Assembly: GCA_045602925.1 (NCBI GenBank)
Contig: JAZSCN010000017.1
Location: 1 to 17,629, forward strand
From: UBA7477 sp045602925
Lineage (GTDB): Bacteria > Bacillota > Clostridia > Oscillospirales > Ruminococcaceae
Length of the DNA: 17,629 bases
Direction of reading: 5' to 3'
The translations under genes and the position numbers were made by a program. This document shows positions 14,038 to 17,629 of this stretch, piece after piece. The notes below the pieces were generated by a model. That model had not been told where the DNA came from, did no database searches, and worked only from the letters and a program-made list of their open reading frames with translations. How positions within the stretch are numbered: position 1 is the stretch's first letter; every line of letters starts with the position of its first letter.

Positions 14038-14982
14038 TTAAGCCTTGTCGGCTTTGTCTGCAAGCTCTTTGACAAGCTCTTTAAGCTCGTCTAAATTCTT
14101 GTAATTGATTCTCAGCTGGCCCGAGCCGTTCTTGCGATTTACCACGCTTACCTTCTTTGAGAAGTATTCGGTGAGTGCAAGCTCGACCTCGTCACAGTAG
14201 GAGTCACGGCTGGCTACCTTCGAAAGCTGTTTCTGAAGCTGTGTATCCTCGGGAAGCTCGCCCTTTGCAACAAGCTTTTCGGTTTCTCTTACCGAGAGGC
14301 TTTCGTCGGCAATTTTCTGTGCGAGCTTGTCGCAGAAGTCTTTGTTCTGCACACCTGCGAGCACTTTTGCGTGGCCGGTTGAAATTCTGCCCTCAGAGAG
14401 TAGCGAGAGTGTATTTTCCGGCAGGTTTAAAAGTCTTAAGGAATTAGCGATAACCGAGCGTGATTTTGAAACCTTTGCCGCAATCTGCTCCTGCGTCATT
14501 GAAAATTCCTCTGAGAGTCTCTTGTAGCCCCTTGCCTCTTCGACGGGGTTAAGGCTCTCTCTTTGCAGGTTTTCGATAAGTGCAAGCTGTGCGGCCTCGA
14601 GGTCGGTCATTTCCCTGATAATTACGGGGACCTCTCTTAGCTCGGCTCTTATAGCTGCTCGCCATCTTCTCTCGCCTGCTACAATCTTGTAGCCCTGCTC
14701 TGTCGGTCTTACTAAAATCGGCTGTAATATGCCGTGTTCTGCGACAGATTGCGAGAGCTCTGTAATAGCCTCGTCGTCAAAAACCGTTCTCGGCTGACTT
14801 CTGTCGGGCTCGATAAGAGCTGTACGCAGGGTAGTGATGCCGGTCTTGGCTTCTTCGCTTATGAGACTGTCGGCTGGTTCGTCGGGGCTTGTCTTGACAG
14901 TATTTTCTGCCTGCTCCTGCGCTTCAAAGCCGTTATAATCAAAGAGGATATCCATTCCTCTGCCCATTTTCTTCTTTTTCAT
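14038..14982 (-). CDS. parB: Chromosome-partitioning protein ParB (Spo0J family)
   Basis: ParB-family proteins bind parS sites, spread as CTP-dependent clamps, and act with ParA/Soj and SMC in origin segregation. The 314-residue protein starts with a basic MGRGMDILF motif typical of the ParA-stimulating N-terminus. The ParB/CTPase domain follows, with GERRWRA at 103-109 and the ENLQRE segment at about 137-142. The HTH is at about 162-183 (MTQEQIAAKVSKSRSVIANSL), and a C-terminal dimerisation region lies at about 265-314. A linker of acidic residues occupies about 20-48. A GGGG-type binding site lies 5 nt before the ATG, and parA ends 10 bp upstream. No parS palindrome was noticed in the window. 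Confidence 0.95.
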   Translation of the reverse strand: MKKKKMGRGMDILFDYNGFEAQEQAENTVKTSPDEPADSLISEEAKTGITTLRTALIEPDRSQPRTVFDDEAITELSQSVAEHGILQPILVRPTEQGYKIVAGERRWRAAIRAELREVPVIIREMTDLEAAQLALIENLQRESLNPVEEARGYKRLSEEFSMTQEQIAAKVSKSRSVIANSLRLLNLPENTLSLLSEGRISTGHAKVLAGVQNKDFCDKLAQKIADESLSVRETEKLVAKGELPEDTQLQKQLSKVASRDSYCDEVELALTEYFSKKVSVVNRKNGSGQLRINYKNLDELKELVKELADKADKA

Positions 14983-14992
14983 AAAATCCCCT

Positions 14993-15760
14993 TTATGACT
15001 TGTTTCGTTTTATAATTTCCTTTGCAAGCTCGTCGTACGCCTTTGCACCCTTTGACTTCTTGTCGTAGTACAAAACGGGTTCGCCAAAGCTTGGAGCCTC
15101 GGAAAGTGCGACGTTTCGTGGAATGACGGTGTCGAAAACTTCCTTCTTGAAGTACCTCGAAACCTCCTTGGTAACCTGTTCTGTCAGCTTGTACCTTGCG
15201 ACATACATCGTAAAGAGTATTCCCTCGATCTTAAGCCCAGGATTTGAGGTACGACGAATCTGATTAATCGTATCGACAAGCTCGACAAGTCCTTCCAGCG
15301 ATAAAAACTCGCACTGGATAGGGATAAGTGCCGAATCGGCTGCCGAAAGTGCGTTTATAGTGATAAGGTCGAGCGACGGTGGACAGTCGATGAGGATAAA
15401 GTCGTAGTCATCCTTGACCTCGGAGAGCTGTTTTTTAAGCTGCAACGTTCTCTGCTCAAAGTCAACAAGCTCGATAGCCGCACCTGCGAGAGATTTTGTT
15501 GCAGGGATAACGCTTATTCCACGAAACTGTGTAGCAACGATTGCCTCAAAGACCTTACATTCATCTGTGAGCATCTCGTACGAGGTGTAGCGTATTGATT
15601 TTTTGGAAATGCCGAGACTTGTTGTCGTGTTGCCCTGCGGGTCAAAGTCCACGATAAGGACCTTTTTACCTCTCAGACCGAGTGCCGCAGAGAGATTGAC
15701 AACGGTGGTGGTTTTACCGACTCCGCCCTTCTGGTTTGACACAGCGATAATGCGTCCCAT
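14993..15760 (-). CDS. parA: Chromosome-partitioning ATPase ParA (Soj family)
   Basis: This deviant-Walker ATPase binds nonspecific DNA as an ATP dimer and works with ParB; in Firmicutes Soj also modulates DnaA. It has 255 residues from the chosen start. The signature KGGVGKTT is at 11-18, the A' region is IVDFDPQGN at about 36-44, and Walker B is FILIDCPPS at about 121-129. The C-terminal LSEAPSFGEPVLYYDKKSKG segment is typical. The start is ambiguous. The ATG at 15760 has AAGGAG about 13 nt upstream; a GTG at 15772 would add four residues but sits almost on top of that site. It is the first gene of the long leftward unit. Confidence 0.95.
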   Translation of the reverse strand: MGRIIAVSNQKGGVGKTTTVVNLSAALGLRGKKVLIVDFDPQGNTTTSLGISKKSIRYTSYEMLTDECKVFEAIVATQFRGISVIPATKSLAGAAIELVDFEQRTLQLKKQLSEVKDDYDFILIDCPPSLDLITINALSAADSALIPIQCEFLSLEGLVELVDTINQIRRTSNPGLKIEGILFTMYVARYKLTEQVTKEVSRYFKKEVFDTVIPRNVALSEAPSFGEPVLYYDKKSKGAKAYDELAKEIIKRNKS

Positions 15761-15840
15761 TTTGTCTGCCACACTCCTTTTCGTGATAAAATCGGCGTCA
15801 GGGCATAGCTATCCCCTGTAAATGCCGTCTAATAAGCTCT

Positions 15841-15869
15841 ATTATACCACTTTTTCTCCCGTTTGAAAA
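15841..15869 (-). promoter_or_regulatory. Promoter and leader of the parA-to-lysS unit
   Basis: On the minus strand, TTTTCA (15864-15869), a 17-bp spacer and a perfect TATAAT (15841-15846) form a promoter, with a start near 15834. The leader of about 74 nt contains a hairpin (CAGGG/CCCTG, 15799-15803 with 15814-15818, enclosing the palindrome ATAGCTAT), extendable through GGCGT/ATGCC. No T-box or known riboswitch consensus is seen. Confidence 0.65.
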
Positions 15870-15943
15870 GCCCTTTTTTATATTTTTTATAGTATATTTA
15901 AAAAAATATATGCAAAGTCGTGTCCGCGGTCGTTCCGGCAACA

Positions 15944-15970
15944 AAAAAACGGCTCATAAGAGCCGTTTTT
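15944..15970 (-). terminator. Intrinsic terminator of the zinc-ribbon gene
   Basis: AAAAACGGCT (15945-15954) pairs with AGCCGTTTTT (15961-15970), with a 6-nt loop. On the minus strand the stem ends in seven T. It lies 9 bp after the stop of the leftward gene and upstream of the parA promoter, which separates the two units. Confidence 0.85.
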
Positions 15971-15979
15971 AGAGTAATA

Positions 15980-16540
15980 TCAGTAAAAATTGTATTTATC
16001 CTTATTGTAGAAAATGTGACCGTCGATATAGAGTTCATCGCCTGTTACATACCACCCATCTCCACCGTCTGAATCGTATGGATAAAACTCGTCTTTAAAA
16101 GCAAGAACATCGTCATCAAGCAAATCCCAATCTGTGATATAGGATTTATATAGATTATTTGCTCCGAGGTAGAGCTTGTAGAGACAAGTGCCGTCTTCGT
16201 AAAATGTCAGTACTCGTCCTGAATCTTCACTTCCTGTTGTTTTCTCGTACCAGACATTCGAAGTAAGCTTGTTTTCGAGGTTTGCAGAAGCGGATACAAC
16301 TATCAAAGCTATCAGAAGAATAATGCCGAGAACGATACAAGTAATAATTATTCTTCTTTTGTCGTCCTGTGCTGTCGTTGTTTTCTCGCTGACAGAGGAA
16401 ATCGCTGGCTTTTCGGGTTCATCACTGACGGAAGAAGCCACTGCTTTTTCGGGTTCCTTATCGTCTGATACAGCAGCTGAGCAGTATTTACAGAACTTCG
16501 CTGAGTCCTGAATTTCTTTACCGCAATTTGAGCAAAACAT
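15980..16540 (-). CDS. Zinc-ribbon single-pass membrane protein
   Basis: The 186-residue protein begins with a zinc ribbon (Cys3, Cys6, Cys17, Cys20). A linker follows that contains two tandem 12-residue repeats of the EPEK..SSVS type (29-40 and 41-52). A basic KRR precedes one membrane segment (about 63-85). The C-terminal domain (about 90-186) is probably outside, rich in Tyr, Asp and Gly, with alternating strands like those in small lipocalin- or beta-clip-like stress proteins; I do not recognise a named family. The ATG at 16540 is preferred because GGGAGG lies 8 nt upstream; an in-frame GTG three codons earlier overlaps that site. It is divergent from a small Xre regulator that probably controls it. 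Confidence 0.8.
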   Translation of the reverse strand: MFCSNCGKEIQDSAKFCKYCSAAVSDDKEPEKAVASSVSDEPEKPAISSVSEKTTTAQDDKRRIIITCIVLGIILLIALIVVSASANLENKLTSNVWYEKTTGSEDSGRVLTFYEDGTCLYKLYLGANNLYKSYITDWDLLDDDVLAFKDEFYPYDSDGGDGWYVTGDELYIDGHIFYNKDKYNFY

Positions 16541-16563
16541 ATTAAACACCTCCCTTTTTGTGA

Positions 16564-16592
16564 ATTATAGCATTCATATGAATGCAAATCAA
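16564..16592 (-). promoter_or_regulatory. Promoter of the zinc-ribbon gene with palindrome in its spacer
   Basis: On the minus strand, TTGATT (16587-16592), a 17-bp spacer and a perfect TATAAT (16564-16569) form the promoter. The spacer holds the perfect 16-bp palindrome GCATTCATATGAATGC (16570-16585), a classic repressor-operator position. Confidence 0.8.
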
Positions 16593-16594
16593 GT

Positions 16595-16620
16595 GCATTC
16601 GTTTGAATTCATGCTAAAAT
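16595..16620 (+). promoter_or_regulatory. Second operator-like site and extended -10 of the Xre gene
   Basis: GCATTCGTTTGAATTCATGC (16595-16614) is an imperfect copy of the palindrome at 16570-16585. It overlaps TGCTAAAAT (16612-16620), an extended -10 element pointing right towards the regulator gene. This layout fits autorepression together with control of the divergent gene. Confidence 0.55.
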
Positions 16621-16653
16621 CTACTTTATCAACAAACAGGAGGCTTTGAAATT

Positions 16654-16854
16654 ATGTATTTTTACAGAAGAATAAGGGATTTGCGTGAAGACAGCGACTT
16701 GTCGCAGGAGGCTGTTGCACACAAGCTCGGTATAACACGCCAGCAGTACCAGCTCTACGAGTCGGGCAAAAGAGAAATGCCGATGCACCTGTTTATAAAG
16801 CTTTCAGAAATTTATGGCGTCAGCCTTGATTATCTCGCACAGCAGGAGAGTTAG
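16654..16854 (+). CDS. Small Xre/Cro-type HTH transcriptional regulator
   Basis: The 66-residue protein is almost entirely an HTH_3 (Cro/C1) domain: RIRDLREDSDLSQEAVAHKLGITRQQYQLYESGKREMPMHLFIKLSEIYGVSLDYL (6-61). The LSQEAVAHKLGITRQQYQLYESG part (16-38) is the helix-turn-helix with its recognition helix. No sensor domain is present, so it is a simple DNA-binding dimer. AGGAGG lies 10 nt before the ATG. It is divergent from the zinc-ribbon gene, and the two palindromes between them are probable binding sites. It is followed directly by the mnmE promoter without an obvious terminator, so some readthrough into mnmE is possible. Confidence 0.9.
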   Translation: MYFYRRIRDLREDSDLSQEAVAHKLGITRQQYQLYESGKREMPMHLFIKLSEIYGVSLDYLAQQES

Positions 16855-16858
16855 TATC

Positions 16859-16887
16859 TTGTAACTTTCCTGCTTTTGTGTTATAAT
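16859..16887 (+). promoter_or_regulatory. Promoter of mnmE
   Basis: TTGTAA (16859-16864), a 17-bp spacer and a perfect TATAAT (16882-16887) are present, with a predicted start near 16894. The binding site AAGGAG lies 7 nt before the mnmE ATG. Confidence 0.8.
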
Positions 16888-16926
16888 AAATATAACTATG
16901 CGAAATCTGAGACAAGGAGTCTTTTT

Positions 16927-17629
16927 ATGAGTACGGTTTGTGCGGTTTCCACTCCGCAGGGTGCGGGCGGAATTTCTGTTATACGAATAAGCGGCGGTGA
17001 CGCAATCGCAGTAGCTGAGCGAATTTTCAAGCCTTTCGGTAATAAGCAGGTAAGCGAAATGGCAGGTCACACCTGTGTGTACGGCAAGGTTGTGAGCGAC
17101 GGCGAAACAATCGACGACGCTCTGCTGACGGTGTTCAGAGCACCGAAAAGCTACACGGGTGAGGATACTGCGGAAATTTCCTGCCACGGCGGAATTTATG
17201 TAACAAAAGCGGTGCTTCGGGCTTGCCTTAAAAACGGCGCACAGCCGGCACTTGCAGGAGAATTCACAAAGAGGGCCTTCCTCAACGGCAAGCTTTCGCT
17301 CACGCAGGCGGAATCGGTTATCGAAACTATAAACGCAGGCGGAAGGCAGTCGCTCAAGAGTGCCAACCTCACAAGAGAAGGCAGACTCTTCAGACAGATT
17401 AAAAGCGTGTCTGACGAGCTTGTCACACTTCTCTCACAGCTTGCCGCATGGAACGATTACCCCGACGAGGACATCCCCGCCGTCGAGCAGTCAGCACTTG
17501 AAAACACGCTTGACAAGGCGGTTTCAACGCTTAAAGATATAATAACAAATTATGACAGAGGCAGGATTTTCAGAAACGGAATCGACACCGCAATCGTCGG
17601 TAAGCCGAACGTCGGAAAGAAGTCGGAGG
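16927..17629 (+). CDS. mnmE: tRNA modification GTPase MnmE (TrmE), 5' part, cut by window end
   Basis: MnmE works with MnmG to modify uridine 34 of several tRNAs (cmnm5U), using GTP and folate. About 234 residues are visible of a usual 450 or so. The N-terminal formyl-THF-binding domain begins STVCAVSTPQGAGGISVIRISG and includes YTGEDTAEISCHGG and GEFTKRAFLNGKLSLTQAESV. The helical domain follows, and then the start of the inserted G domain (DTAIVGKPNVGK). The last codons read GK-K-S-E rather than the expected GKSS P-loop, right at the window edge, so they may be unreliable. In Firmicutes mnmE usually lies near parAB at the origin, in agreement with this context. Confidence 0.94.
   Translation, partial: MSTVCAVSTPQGAGGISVIRISGGDAIAVAERIFKPFGNKQVSEMAGHTCVYGKVVSDGETIDDALLTVFRAPKSYTGEDTAEISCHGGIYVTKAVLRACLKNGAQPALAGEFTKRAFLNGKLSLTQAESVIETINAGGRQSLKSANLTREGRLFRQIKSVSDELVTLLSQLAAWNDYPDEDIPAVEQSALENTLDKAVSTLKDIITNYDRGRIFRNGIDTAIVGKPNVGKKSE

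Noticed and set aside
14038..15760. parS site near parAB
   Set aside because: I looked for the TGTTTCACGTGAAACA-type palindrome and noticed no good match in the window.
15761..15840. T-box or riboswitch ahead of the synthetase-containing unit
   Set aside because: The leader is only about 74 nt, with one modest hairpin and no T-box sequence.
1..17629. tRNA or rRNA genes, CRISPR arrays, insertion sequences or integrases
   Set aside because: None were recognised in the window on either strand.

Overview
The window looks like chromosomal DNA from a gut or rumen Ruminococcus-type bacterium (Clostridia, Oscillospiraceae-like). This is inferred from three things. Secreted proteins carry long poly-threonine linkers, including a GH5_2 cellulase. 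Promoters are clear sigma-A type (TTGAAA/TTGACA, 17 bp, TATAAT). parA-parB lie close to mnmE, a neighbourhood usual near the Firmicutes replication origin. No named species can be assigned from sequence alone.

Layout. Bases 1-228 hold no convincing gene but carry two copies of a hairpin-containing repeat. Bases 229-4781 are a cell-surface and carbohydrate region: a leftward NUDIX-GH5 pair, then rightward genes for a membrane-anchored M15 (VanY-like) D,D-carboxypeptidase and a transglutaminase-fold lipoprotein. Bases 4794-6305 encode a leftward cytoplasmic GH13 amylase-type enzyme with an unusual ribbon-helix-helix-like tail. Bases 6572-7797 form a compact, AT-rich rightward cassette: a perfect promoter, a strongly folded RNA of about 160 nt starting at the predicted transcription start, an intrinsic terminator, a 58-residue excisionase-type HTH gene, and a translationally coupled PH-SHOCT membrane protein with its own terminator. 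This cassette is the most novel part of the window. Bases 8013-15760 are a long leftward, tightly packed gene string in transcription order: parA, parB, serS, a small membrane protein, proS (archaeal/eukaryotic type), sseB-like, greA, lysS. Bases 15980-16854 hold a divergent pair: a zinc-ribbon membrane protein and a small Xre-type regulator, with a perfect 16-bp palindrome filling one promoter spacer. From 16927 the window ends in a truncated mnmE.

How the parts fit. The long leftward unit joins chromosome partitioning with translation (Ser, Pro and Lys tRNA charging) and transcript elongation rescue (GreA). It has one clear promoter at the parA end and no internal terminator that I could find. 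The surface block supplies plant-polymer cleavage, peptidoglycan trimming and probably protein processing or binding at the envelope. The PH-SHOCT cassette looks inserted downstream of lysS: a leftward-oriented terminator lies on its far side with no leftward gene of its own.
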